A stretch of 64,000 nt of DNA from an uncultured Duncaniella sp. GTDB lineage: Bacteria; Bacteroidota; Bacteroidia; Bacteroidales; Muribaculaceae. The stretch is from NCBI GenBank assembly GCA_910578515.1, contig CAJTQR010000001.1, positions 310,001 through 374,000 on the forward strand, in the 5' to 3' direction. This document shows, one piece after another, positions 52,928 through 62,600 of the stretch. A program made the translations under genes and the position numbers. Within the stretch, counting starts at the first letter, position 1. The number at the start of each line of letters is the position of its first letter. Below the pieces are notes generated by a model. It worked only from the letters and a program-made list of their open reading frames with translations. It was not told the DNA's origin and made no database searches.

Positions 52928-54321
52928 AATATCACATCTATATTTTGTTCACGATGTATCAAATGGACCGTAACATTAGGGAACCTTTTCTTAATATGTT
53001 CTGCCAAATGCTGCGCTGAATAAACGCTACGATGCTGCCCACCTGTGCAACCGAAATTTACCATCAACGATGTGAATCCACGACTATCGTAACATTGTAC
53101 AGACGGGTCAACCAAAGCATAGCAATGCTCCAGAAACTGTTGAATTTCACCTCGAGACTCTAAAAAATCAATCACAGGCTTATCCAATCCGGTAAGCGTC
53201 TTATACTCCGCATAACGACCAGGATTTTCCATTGCTCGGCAATCAAACACGAATCCACCACCATTACCAGAGGTATCCTCCGGAATTCCTTTCTTATAAG
53301 AGAAGCTTGTCACAGTAACAGTCAATGAACTCACTATATCAGATACCTTTTTCACGGATACGCTCATTTCTTTTTCATGAGCTATCAACTCCCTTAAAAT
53401 CCTATTCAGATAAGGATAATTTTCACAAGGAGTATCCAACAAATCTTCGAGGTTAGCAAGAGCATAGGGGATGCTTTGTAGGAAATGAGATTTCCGTTCA
53501 AATTTTCCTCTGAAGCCATAAGCGCCAAGCACCTGTAGAGTCCGAAGTAACACAAATTCCTTTAAAGCAGATTTAAAGCGTTCTGTGTCAACCTCCACAT
53601 ACTTCGCAACAGCCTTAAGATATACATCAATCAACTCATCTTTTAACACTTTTGGAAATGCCGCTTTTGCCTGCCACAAAAAAGAAACCACATCATACTC
53701 AAAAGGTCCACGCCGTCCACCTTGAAAATCGATAAAGAAAGGTTTATCATCCTTTATCATGACATTTCTGGACTGAAAATCACGATACATGAAAGTGCCA
53801 TGCGGATTCCGAGACAACCGTTCAGCCATCAGTTGAAATTCTCTTTCAAGCAAATCCTCCCGATAGGATACATGAGAGGGATTAAGAAAACAATACTTGA
53901 AATAATACAAATCCCAAAGTACTGATTGCCGGTCAAAATCAGCGACCGGGAAACAACGGCTAAAATCCAAATCCTTACTTCCGGCAAACTGAAAATCCGG
54001 CAAACGCTCCATTGCCGATTTCAGCAATCCGACATTTTCTTTCACTGAGAACAATGAAACATCACCCAAATCTTCTTGAAGATATGACAACCTGTCCGAT
54101 GACACAGCCAAGATTTCAGGCACAGGCAAACCCAATTTTTTAAAATGAGAACCGAGGTATATGAATGCCTCGTTTTCATCCACAGATGTACCTATGACTC
54201 CTATTACCGTTTTACTCCCGTTCAATCTGAAATATTGACGATTGGAGCCAGCTGGTGTCAACCTCACAATCCCATCCGGCGCCATACCAAATTTTCGAAT
54301 ATATAATTGTTCCAAGCTCAT
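52924..54321 (-). CDS. AmgK-like sugar kinase fused to RapZ C-terminal domain
   Basis: 465 residues in two parts. Residues 1-315 are an aminoglycoside-phosphotransferase-like kinase: GSNRQYFRL, the catalytic loop YRDFQSRNVMI (Asp181, Asn186) and the metal motif FIDFQGGRRGPFEYDVVSFLW, close to AmgK, which phosphorylates MurNAc/GlcNAc at C1. Residues 330-465 match the RapZ C-terminal domain: FVFDCRAMENPGRYAEYKTL, TGLDKPVIDFLE, and GCTGGQHRSVYSAQHLA (424-439). In E. coli that domain senses glucosamine-6-phosphate. The N-terminal RapZ ATPase domain is absent, replaced by the kinase. It is coupled to the nucleotidyltransferase gene through an ATGA overlap. Function is inferred: salvage of wall sugars with amino-sugar sensing. 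Confidence 0.88.
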   Translation of the reverse strand: MSLEQLYIRKFGMAPDGIVRLTPAGSNRQYFRLNGSKTVIGVIGTSVDENEAFIYLGSHFKKLGLPVPEILAVSSDRLSYLQEDLGDVSLFSVKENVGLLKSAMERLPDFQFAGSKDLDFSRCFPVADFDRQSVLWDLYYFKYCFLNPSHVSYREDLLEREFQLMAERLSRNPHGTFMYRDFQSRNVMIKDDKPFFIDFQGGRRGPFEYDVVSFLWQAKAAFPKVLKDELIDVYLKAVAKYVEVDTERFKSALKEFVLLRTLQVLGAYGFRGKFERKSHFLQSIPYALANLEDLLDTPCENYPYLNRILRELIAHEKEMSVSVKKVSDIVSSLTVTVTSFSYKKGIPEDTSGNGGGFVFDCRAMENPGRYAEYKTLTGLDKPVIDFLESRGEIQQFLEHCYALVDPSVQCYDSRGFTSLMVNFGCTGGQHRSVYSAQHLAEHIKKRFPNVTVHLIHREQNIDVIL

Positions 54322-54341
54322 GTCAATTGATTTTACTGGTA

Positions 54342-54349
54342 CAAAATTA
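54342..54349 (-). promoter_or_regulatory. Putative -7 element of the kinase/RapZ gene
   Basis: Reads TAATTTTG on the minus strand, 20 bases before the ATG at 54321. No -33 match; it lies back to back with the strong promoter at 54391-54421. Confidence 0.45.
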
Positions 54350-54390
54350 GTAAATAATCATTCCATTATAGTGCGATAATGTCACTTTGC

Positions 54391-54421
54391 TTTGATTTTT
54401 TTCAGAAATACGTTAACTTTG
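54391..54421 (+). promoter_or_regulatory. Promoter of the rRNA methyltransferase-radA operon
   Basis: TTTG at 54391-54394, 19 bases, TAACTTTG at 54414-54421, a full consensus match. It excludes an upstream in-frame start at 54379. Confidence 0.75.
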
Positions 54422-54432
54422 AAGAAAATTTA

Positions 54433-55206
54433 ATGACTCGAATGACAGAACTAACAAACAGTCTATGCAAGACAATCAAGGCTCTTGACGAACGTAAAAC
54501 GCGACGGAAAGAACATGCATTTAAGGCAGAAGGCACTAAATGCGTGCTTGACACATTGGAGCACTTCTCACTCCGATATCTTGTTGCCACCGCCGCATGG
54601 CTTGAAGAGCACTTAGCAGAAACACGCAATATCAGTCAGGAATTAATTATAAGATGTCCTAAAAGAGAAATGGGCAGACTATCAAGTCTCTCAACTCCTC
54701 CAGAAGTGATAGCGGTGTATGACATTCCTGAATACAGGTTTAATGACAAATGTGTTCTCGATAATTTAGTACTCGCACTTGATACCATACAGGACCCGGG
54801 GAATCTCGGCACTATTATACGCGTGGCAGATTGGTTTGGAATAACAGATATTCTTTGTTCATTTGAGACCACTGATTGTTTTAGTCCAAAAGTGATACAG
54901 GCTACTATGGGCTCCATATCACGTATCAAAATCCATTATTGTGACCTAACCGAAACGCTCAAGCATATTCCTAAGGTTAATATCTACGGTACTTTTTTAG
55001 ATGGTGACAATATATCGGATATCACTCTTAACCAGAATGGAGTGATAGTGATAGGGAATGAAGGTAATGGTATTTCAAAAGAAATCGAAGAGCTTGTAAC
55101 ACATAGGCTTCTGATACCTTCATATCCAGAAGGACGACCTACCGGTGAATCTCTGAATGCGGCGATTGCCACTGCAATAACATTAGCAAAATTTCGAGGC
55201 ATATAG
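54433..55206 (+). CDS. TrmH/SpoU-family RNA 2'-O-methyltransferase
   Basis: 257 residues from ATG 54433; an ATG nine bases on (54442) is equally plausible because the leader is so short. The N-terminus TRRKEHAFKAEGTKCVLDTL is a substrate-binding domain of the TrmH/RlmB type. The SPOUT knot has LDTIQDPGNLGTIIRVADWFG, VIGNEGNGIS and IPSYPEGRPTGESLNAAIAT, the three SpoU motifs. It methylates a ribose in rRNA or tRNA; the exact site is not readable. radA begins 6 bases after its stop. Confidence 0.9.
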   Translation: MTRMTELTNSLCKTIKALDERKTRRKEHAFKAEGTKCVLDTLEHFSLRYLVATAAWLEEHLAETRNISQELIIRCPKREMGRLSSLSTPPEVIAVYDIPEYRFNDKCVLDNLVLALDTIQDPGNLGTIIRVADWFGITDILCSFETTDCFSPKVIQATMGSISRIKIHYCDLTETLKHIPKVNIYGTFLDGDNISDITLNQNGVIVIGNEGNGISKEIEELVTHRLLIPSYPEGRPTGESLNAAIATAITLAKFRGI

Positions 55207-55212
55207 AAACTG

Positions 55213-56583
55213 ATGAAAAACGTAAAGACTGCTTGGTTCTGCAACAATTGCGGTGCAGAATCTCCCAAATGGCAGGGGAGATGTCCTGTCTGCGGAGAAT
55301 GGAACACAATGGTAGAGGAAAGGGTGGCAATTGAAAAGAAAAGCCGTACCCTCTCACCATCCGGACGTAAAGTCAGCAAATCAAAGCCCCAACCAGTATC
55401 GAAAATAGAAACCTCTGAAGAGCCGAGAATAAAACTGCCAAGTGGAGAGCTGAACAGAGTCCTTGGCGGCGGATTGGTAACAGGGAGCCTCGTGCTGATT
55501 GGAGGAGAACCAGGTATAGGAAAATCCACGCTTGTCCTGCAAAATATTCTATCTATCAAATCACGACGCATTTTATATGTATCGGGCGAAGAAAGTGCGC
55601 AGCAACTCAAAATGCGAGCTGACCGAATAGGCAGATTAAGTGATAACGTATATATAGTTTGCGAAACATCTCTGCAAAACATACAGGAACACATAGAAGA
55701 AGTCCAGCCTGGAATAGTGGTAATTGACTCCATTCAAACCATTGCTTCAGATGAAATTGAATCAGTGGCGGGGAGCGTATCTCAGGTGCGCGAATGTGCC
55801 GCCCAGCTACTGAAATATGCTAAAGAAACATCGGTGCCTGTGCTGCTGATAGGACACATAACAAAAGAGGGTAACATAGCCGGACCTAAAGTATTGGAGC
55901 ACATAGTTGATGCCGTACTTCAATTTGAAGGAGACCGCCAGCATATGTATCGCATACTCCGTTCCATCAAGAACCGTTTTGGTTCAACTTCGGAACTTGG
56001 CATATATGAAATGTGCCAACGTGGGCTGCGGGAAGTAACAAATCCATCCGAAATGCTACTTACCCAAGCGGATAATGACCTCTCGGGAATAGCAATAGGT
56101 GTGACAATGGAGGGTATCAGAGCTTTTTTGATAGAGGTTCAGGCATTGGTCAGCACTGCCGCGTATGGCACACCTCAACGCTCGGTAACCGGGTTTGACT
56201 CAAAAAGGATGAATATGCTTCTCGCTGTATTAGAAAAGCGGGTAGGGTTCAAACTTGCAACCAAAGATGTATTCCTGAACATAGCCGGAGGACTAAAGGT
56301 TAATGACCCGGCACTTGACCTCGCAGTCATTTGTGCCATACTTTCGTCCAATGTAGATATGGCAATACCACATAGATTCTGTATGGCCGGCGAAGTCGGA
56401 CTGTCAGGAGAGATTCGTCCCATCACTCGAATTGAGCAACGAATCAGAGAAGCAGAAAAACTTGGCATGGAAACCATAATCATACCGCGACACAATCTCA
56501 AAGGTGTGGATACCTCCAAAATGGCTATCAAAATTATCGAGGTATCCAAAGTAGAGGAAGCGTTCAGAGCACTGTTTGCTTGA
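55213..56583 (+). CDS. radA: DNA repair protein RadA
   Basis: 456 residues. N-terminal zinc finger (CNNCGAESPKWQGRCPVCGEW), RecA-like ATPase with Walker A GGEPGIGKST and the RadA-specific KNRFGST, and a Lon-like C-terminal domain (about 290-456). RadA drives branch migration in recombination. It is in an operon with the SpoU methyltransferase (6-base gap). Length and motifs are complete. Confidence 0.96.
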   Translation: MKNVKTAWFCNNCGAESPKWQGRCPVCGEWNTMVEERVAIEKKSRTLSPSGRKVSKSKPQPVSKIETSEEPRIKLPSGELNRVLGGGLVTGSLVLIGGEPGIGKSTLVLQNILSIKSRRILYVSGEESAQQLKMRADRIGRLSDNVYIVCETSLQNIQEHIEEVQPGIVVIDSIQTIASDEIESVAGSVSQVRECAAQLLKYAKETSVPVLLIGHITKEGNIAGPKVLEHIVDAVLQFEGDRQHMYRILRSIKNRFGSTSELGIYEMCQRGLREVTNPSEMLLTQADNDLSGIAIGVTMEGIRAFLIEVQALVSTAAYGTPQRSVTGFDSKRMNMLLAVLEKRVGFKLATKDVFLNIAGGLKVNDPALDLAVICAILSSNVDMAIPHRFCMAGEVGLSGEIRPITRIEQRIREAEKLGMETIIIPRHNLKGVDTSKMAIKIIEVSKVEEAFRALFA

Positions 56584-56649
56584 CTCTCATGCCAAAATAA
56601 TTCTCAGCAATTTATTGACATAAATAATTGGCATTTAAATCAAAAGAGA

Positions 56650-56680
56650 TTGCAACAATGAGCAAAATTTGTTAATTTTG
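56650..56680 (+). promoter_or_regulatory. Promoter of cdsA
   Basis: TTG at 56650-56652, 20 bases, TAATTTTG at 56673-56680; the ATG at 56702 lies 21 bases downstream. Confidence 0.6.
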
Positions 56681-56701
56681 CGAAAATTTATCTCACAAAT
56701 A

Positions 56702-57559
56702 ATGAAAAATCTGATTTTACGCTCAATAACAGGAGCTATATATGTGGCACTTATATGTGCTTCGGTACTTGCCGGAGGATGGTATTTTATTGTTTTCTTC
56801 GGTCTGATATCCCTTGTGGCACTAAATGAATTCTACAATCTGTCAAATGCATCTACAGGAGGAGAAAATATCACTACATTAATTGTAGACATGGTAGGTG
56901 GTGTGATTATATGTGTAGGTCTCGGATGTGTAAACATGTCGTTGATGCCACCATTCATGACAGCTGTGATGGGAGGAACATTCTTCACAGTCTATATGCT
57001 ATATCTTATAGTCCGGTTGGTAATTCAGCTCTACAATCAGGAGAACTCACCACTTACAAATCTTGCTTATTCGTATATGGGGCAAATGTACATTGCATTA
57101 CCGTTAGGGTTGATGTCGATGTATTACACGCTCAACGATGGTAAAGCCTTACTGCTTACAATGTTCATAATGATATGGCTGAATGATACAGGAGCTTTTC
57201 TGGTAGGGTCAGCAATAGGAAAACATAAGCTTTTCCCACGAATATCACCAAATAAATCATGGGAAGGTTTTGTTGGCGGAGTGCTGTTCTCCATCATCGG
57301 TGGGGCAGTAGTCAAGCTATGCTTCCCCGATTATTACGAAACAATCTCCTTGGGTAGCCTTTGTGGGCTTGGGTTAGTAGTAGGCATATTTGCCACTTGG
57401 GGCGACCTTGCAGAATCGCTCATCAAGCGTACCTTGGGGGTGAAAGACTCAGGCAATATATTGCCCGGTCATGGCGGAATCCTTGACCGTATTGACTCGC
57501 TTCTTCTTGTTGTGCCCGCATCGCTGCTTTATCTTATTGCATTGGCATTATATGCATGA
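56702..57559 (+). CDS. cdsA: Phosphatidate cytidylyltransferase
   Basis: 285 residues from ATG 56702; an in-frame start at 56669 overlaps the promoter. About eight membrane helices. The C-terminal signature is SLIKRTLGVKDSGNILPGHG followed by GILDRIDSLL, which binds metal and CTP. It makes CDP-diacylglycerol, the precursor of phosphatidylethanolamine and other phospholipids, in the inner membrane. It has its own promoter and is followed by the amylase lipoprotein gene after 42 bases. Confidence 0.95.
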   Translation: MKNLILRSITGAIYVALICASVLAGGWYFIVFFGLISLVALNEFYNLSNASTGGENITTLIVDMVGGVIICVGLGCVNMSLMPPFMTAVMGGTFFTVYMLYLIVRLVIQLYNQENSPLTNLAYSYMGQMYIALPLGLMSMYYTLNDGKALLLTMFIMIWLNDTGAFLVGSAIGKHKLFPRISPNKSWEGFVGGVLFSIIGGAVVKLCFPDYYETISLGSLCGLGLVVGIFATWGDLAESLIKRTLGVKDSGNILPGHGGILDRIDSLLLVVPASLLYLIALALYA

Positions 57560-57601
57560 TTATACTCATAATTAAATCATACTTACACAAAAAATTAAAA
57601 C

Positions 57602-59029
57602 ATGAAAAAAACTACCTTTATTGCATTTGCCGGAATCATGGCACTTTCGTCATGTAATCCAACGCAGAAGGCATCCGAAAAAGCAGACACTAACGATGAC
57701 GTGATTCTCCACGCATGGTCATGGTCATTTGACACCATTGCAGCAAACATGAAGGACATATCTGAAGCAGGATATGCTTACGTGCAGACATCTCCAGCTA
57801 ACACATGCTACGTTGGAGAAGGGGGAGGAAAGGCTCTTTTCTCTCAGCCAGGAGATTCAGTTACTGGGAAATGGTATTATTATTACCAACCCACCGATTG
57901 GAAAATAGGTAATTATCTGTTAGGAACTCGCGAGCAGTTTAAAGCTATGATGGATAGTGCCGCCAAATATAATGTAAAAGTAATTGTTGACGTACTTCCC
58001 AATCACACCGCGATTGACCACTCTGCAGTGCTTCCTGATTTAGATGCAGCTGTAGGCGGACATGACAAACTTTATCATGCAAACGGATTTACTCCTATCA
58101 CCGATTATAATGACCGTTATCAATGTACAACGGGTGAAATGGGTGGTTTGCCAGATGTAAACACAGAAAATCCTGACTTCCAACACTATTATATGACTTA
58201 CGTCAATGACCTCCTCAGCCTTGGGGTAAAAGGGTTCCGTTATGACACTGCAAAGCATATCGGATTACCGTCTGACCCTCTTGACAGTCTTGCAACTCGC
58301 AATAATTTCTGGGAAGTCGCTACAGGTCGCGAGGATGTAAAAGGTCTTAAGCTTGCAGTACCCGCAGATAGTCTGTTCATCTACGGAGAGGTACTTCAGG
58401 ATAAGAATGTAAAGGAAACTGAATATGCGGAATATATGGATTTGACAGCCAGCGCTTATGGTCATGCTCTAAGAACTGTGCTTAACAGCGGTGATTTCAA
58501 AGCCGACAGCCTCATGGTATGGCATCATCCCGTAGACGGAAAGCATTTGGTAACCTGGGTTGAATCACATGACACCTACGCCAATGAACATGAATCAGCC
58601 GGACTTACCGATGACCAAATCAGAATGGGATGGGTATTCCTCGCCTCACGTCAAAATGGCACACCTCTATTCTTCAGCCGACCAGCAGGAAGTACTCGCG
58701 AAAACTATTGGGGAAACAATCTAACCGGAGCAAGAGGGAACGATGAGTTCAAGCATCCTGAAGTTGTGGCTGCAAATAAATTCCGTCGTGCAATGAGCGG
58801 AGAGAATGAGCATGTCAATGTAACACCTGATGGAAAAGTAGTTGAAGTAAACCGAGGCTCAAAAGGTGTTGCTCTAATCAACCTTTCTGACACACCTCAA
58901 GAGATAGCTCTTCCCACCACGCTTAACGATGGCAATTATTCTGATAAAGTATACAATACAGAATTCAAAGTTACTGATGGCATCATCAGCGGTACTTTGA
59001 ATCCGTTAACATCTTATATTATTTATTAA
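57602..59029 (+). CDS. GH13 alpha-amylase family lipoprotein
   Basis: 475 residues with a lipobox (IMALSSC, Cys18), so probably anchored in the outer membrane. The (beta/alpha)8 GH13 motifs are DVLPNH, GFRYDTAKH (nucleophile Asp215), FIYGEV (acid/base Glu263) and VESHDT (Asp324). All three catalytic acids are present. It probably hydrolyses alpha-1,4-glucans such as starch or glycogen. No SusC/SusD pair, regulator or other glycanase is beside it, so it is not part of a visible utilisation locus. The C-terminal 80 residues form a beta domain. Confidence 0.9.
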   Translation: MKKTTFIAFAGIMALSSCNPTQKASEKADTNDDVILHAWSWSFDTIAANMKDISEAGYAYVQTSPANTCYVGEGGGKALFSQPGDSVTGKWYYYYQPTDWKIGNYLLGTREQFKAMMDSAAKYNVKVIVDVLPNHTAIDHSAVLPDLDAAVGGHDKLYHANGFTPITDYNDRYQCTTGEMGGLPDVNTENPDFQHYYMTYVNDLLSLGVKGFRYDTAKHIGLPSDPLDSLATRNNFWEVATGREDVKGLKLAVPADSLFIYGEVLQDKNVKETEYAEYMDLTASAYGHALRTVLNSGDFKADSLMVWHHPVDGKHLVTWVESHDTYANEHESAGLTDDQIRMGWVFLASRQNGTPLFFSRPAGSTRENYWGNNLTGARGNDEFKHPEVVAANKFRRAMSGENEHVNVTPDGKVVEVNRGSKGVALINLSDTPQEIALPTTLNDGNYSDKVYNTEFKVTDGIISGTLNPLTSYIIY

Positions 59030-59066
59030 TTTCACGGCAGATACTTCGGTAAAACTTACATAAAGT

Positions 59067-59112
59067 GGTTCAGAAAGTGTAAAATCAATTGAATATAAGC
59101 CTTTCTGAACCA
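59067..59112 (+). terminator. Rho-independent terminator after the amylase gene
   Basis: A perfect 11-base core stem (59067-59077 with 59102-59112) that extends outward with one bulge, followed by ATTTTTATG. It starts 38 bases past the stop. Confidence 0.75.
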
Positions 59113-59163
59113 TTTTTATGTGAATTTTGTTACGAAAATAGTCAAAGATTTATAAAAAAATTG

Positions 59164-59171
59164 TAAATTTG
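59164..59171 (+). promoter_or_regulatory. Putative -7 element of the winged-helix gene
   Basis: TAAATTTG, 86 bases before the ATG at 59258, giving a leader of about 80 A/T-rich bases. No -33 TTTG at normal spacing. Confidence 0.5.
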
Positions 59172-59257
59172 CGACTGTTATATTATTTAGTTTTATATTC
59201 AGGTCTCTATTTCAGAGTAATAATAAAACAATTATTGTTAATTAAAAACACTTAACG

Positions 59258-59473
59258 ATGAACACTGAAACTATCGGTATCAACGCTGGATGCGTATGGG
59301 CAGCACTTAACGAAGCACAGACACTTGACAGCAAGCAACTTAAGAAAGTAGCTAAACTCAAGAATGACAAAGAACTTTTTGCTGCTCTCGGATGGCTTGC
59401 CCGTGAAGGTAAAGTAGAATTCCAGCCGAGCGAAGACGGAAAGGAACTCCTCATTTCACTCGTACAGGGCTAA
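59258..59473 (+). CDS. Winged helix-turn-helix (DUF2582-like) small protein
   Basis: 71 residues. It fits the small winged-helix family DUF2582 found in Bacteroidetes and some archaea: INAGCVWAALNEAQTLDSKQ, LFAALGWLAREGKVEF. The compact fold with a helix-turn-helix suggests DNA or protein binding; no function is established. A -7 box, an A/T-rich leader and a strong terminator frame it as a single-gene unit, which suggests a well-expressed protein (inference). Confidence 0.82.
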   Translation: MNTETIGINAGCVWAALNEAQTLDSKQLKKVAKLKNDKELFAALGWLAREGKVEFQPSEDGKELLISLVQG

Positions 59474-59526
59474 TAAACAGAATAACGACGGTCCCGAGCT
59501 TAAATTTTAAGGTCTCAAACATATCA

Positions 59527-59564
59527 CTCTCGCTGAATAATCGCGGTCCGATTATCAGCGAGAG
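59527..59564 (+). terminator. Rho-independent terminator after the winged-helix gene
   Basis: A 15-base-pair stem with one bulged A, 7-base loop, followed directly by six T (59565-59570). The strongest terminator in the window. Confidence 0.9.
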
Positions 59565-59638
59565 TTTTTTATTGGCATTTGCAGGATTTAGCCGTAAATA
59601 ACCCTTTATTTTATTAAATTTTATTTAAACAAAATAAG

Positions 59639-59646
59639 TACTTTTG
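59639..59646 (+). promoter_or_regulatory. Putative -7 element of the second TamB-like gene
   Basis: TACTTTTG, 48 bases before the TTG start at 59695; the region further up is A/T-rich without a clear -33 box. Confidence 0.45.
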
Positions 59647-59694
59647 TAGTTAATAAGACATACAAATCACGTCTAACTATTAAATCGCATCACA

Positions 59695-62600
59695 TTGAGC
59701 CGTAAAATTGGTAATAAACTCCTTAAAGGAGTACTTTGGTTCGTAGCAGGACTGGTAGGATTGTTACTGATAATACCTGTGCTACTATATATTCCATTTG
59801 TTCAAGATTTCGCCGTAAAAGTGGCTTCCACTCAAGTAGAGAAAGCCACCGGCATGAAAATGGAGATAGGGAAATTGCGTCTCGCATTTCCACTTAATCT
59901 TAGTGTGGATGACGCTATAATCATTCAGGAAAACGGAGACACCATGCTCACATCCCAACAGTTGGGCGTAAATGTGAAATTGATGCCATTGTTAAAAGGG
60001 GAGATTCACATTGAGGGAGCATCTCTTGACAATGCGTTTTATCAAATGGGGAATAATGACTCCATAATGTGGATACGCGCCAACATTGCCAACGCAGATA
60101 TTTCCAATTCTGACATAAATCTCAAGGGGGGAGATATCGACCTTTCACGCGTTGACATAAACGGGGCTAAAATCATGTTGCGAATGCTGAATGACACCAC
60201 AGAAGTAGCAAGTGACACCACCCAATCTACCCCATGGAAAATCCATGCCGATTTAATTAATATGACTGACGTGATGTACTCCATGAGCATGGAATCACTT
60301 ATCGACTCACTCGGCTGCAAGATTGGGACTGCCAGTTTATGTGACGGGAATGTTGACATGTCAACAAAGAAGATATTCGGAAGGAGCTTAAAAATTGACA
60401 GCGTCAGCGCAACATACCTCTATCCGGCTACTACGGTCAACGCTACAGCATCCGATGAAACAGCTGATACCATCGCTACACCATCGTCTGAAACGTGGAC
60501 TATCACTGCTGACACATTGCACCTCACAGCCAAAGACGCTCTTTATGCGGAATCAGGTCATAAGCCTATTGCCGGTTTTGACCCGTCGTATATTATGGTA
60601 AATGACGTGGTGATTGATGTGGATTCATTTTATAACCGAGGGACATCCATCACCGTGCCTATAAAACGTATCAGTGCTATCGAACGCTGCGGAATTCAAC
60701 TCCATGCAGACGGTACATTCCGTATGGATGAAAAATCAATGAAAGCAAATGATTTTTCAATCGAAACATTAAAGTCTCATATCAATTTCTCCGGAGAAAT
60801 GGGAATTGGAGATTTGATGTCGTCTGACAATTTACCACTCATGCTCAAAGGTTCGGGACGCATTGAGCCAACCGAAATAGCAAAAGCCTTTCCGGATATG
60901 AGCCAGACTCTGGCTCCATTCAAACCCTTGTCATTTTCTACGGATATAGAAGGGACAAGCGGTTCTCTCGATGTGCGCAATCTCAATATTATAATGCAAG
61001 ATATTGCCAGAATTGATGCAGAAGGGGTGGTTGACAATCCTTTTTCTCCTGATAAAATCGGAGGGGAGCTTTCGTTGGACGGTAGCCTCTCAACAATTAC
61101 TGACAAGCAATTTTCATTCCTCCCAATAAAAGTCGTACCGGCACTGCGGTTAACAGGTGATGTCGAGTATCATCCAGGAAATGCTGAAGGAAATTTCAAT
61201 GTCACGACACGTCAGGGCAGACTTGCGGCAGGTGGCAAATGGAATGGTAAGCGGGAATCATACGCCGCAACCGTAATTCTGGACCGTTTCCCGGTTGATG
61301 CATTCATGCCGGAACTTGGCATTGGTGAAATCACTGCGACCTTGAAGGCTGATGGGAAAGGATATAATCCCATGGCAAAAACTTCGTTTATTGACGCAGA
61401 CATTGCTTTAAAAGACATAGAGTATCAAAAGGAACACTACCAGGATATCGACCTTAAAGCATCTCTACACGATGGCAACGCTACCGGTACGCTGACCAGC
61501 TATAATACAAATCTTGACGGCACAATTCAATTTGACGCCAATCTTGACGGAGATAGTGTAAGCTGGGATATGACCGGAAATATGCGTAACATTAATCTGC
61601 AAGCTCTCAACTTGGCAGATACAGTAAATGAAGGGAAATTGACACTTAATACCGTCGGTAAATTCAATATCGCCACACAAGATATCGACGCGAAAGCTGA
61701 CATAAACAATTTGTATTGGAGAATTCCCGGCATTACAGTGAATTCACCTGCACCTGTATCGTTGACGCTAATGTCACGCGCCAATGAAATGGATGCGACA
61801 TTGACGAACGGAGACATGAAATTAAGCGCAGGGTCGCCCAATTCTATTTTCAATTTCATAACAGGGCTCACAGCCGGGATGAATGAAGTCGTATTGCAGA
61901 AAGACAGTATGAGAGTTAATGTTGAAGCTTTGAGCCGTGCATTCCCTTGCATGGACATGATTCTTGACATGGGCTCAAACAACATCGCATCTAATTATCT
62001 TAAAGAATCATCAAAGATAACATTCCGACATTTCATTTTCGGAGCGCACAATGACTCTTTATTGTCGCTGAACGCTAATCTCAACGGATTCAATATGGGT
62101 AGCACCCGTATTGACACCATCTCATTCAATGCGATCCAACATGGTGCATATTTAGTGTATCGTGCCGAAATGAACAATAGAGCCGGCACATTCGATGACT
62201 TTGCACATGTCGGGCTAAATGGTTTCGTAGGCATCAACCGCATTGCCGCCTTTATGAAACAGGAAAACATCAAGGGTGAGAAGGGATTCAACCTGGGACT
62301 CTCAGCCATGATAGAGGACAGCACCGTCACAATGAAATTAGTTCCGCATAAACCGACAATAGCCTATAAGTCCTGGACTGTAAATGAAGATAATTTCATA
62401 AGCTTCGACCTTCTTACCAAACATCTTGATGCCAACCTTGCTCTATCAGGCGACAATAGCTTCCTGAAGATTTTCACTGAGCATCCGGATGCAGTCATTG
62501 ACTCTCTCGGTCATTATAATAATCATGACCATGCGAATAAGCAAGAGGACCTTGTAGTACAATTATCTCAGATACATCTTCAAGACTGGTTGTCAATAAA

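Noticed and set aside
54984..55733. 249-residue minus-strand open frame
   Set aside because: Lies opposite the SpoU methyltransferase end and the well-supported radA gene; biased Ser/Pro/Cys composition and no motif, so a shadow.
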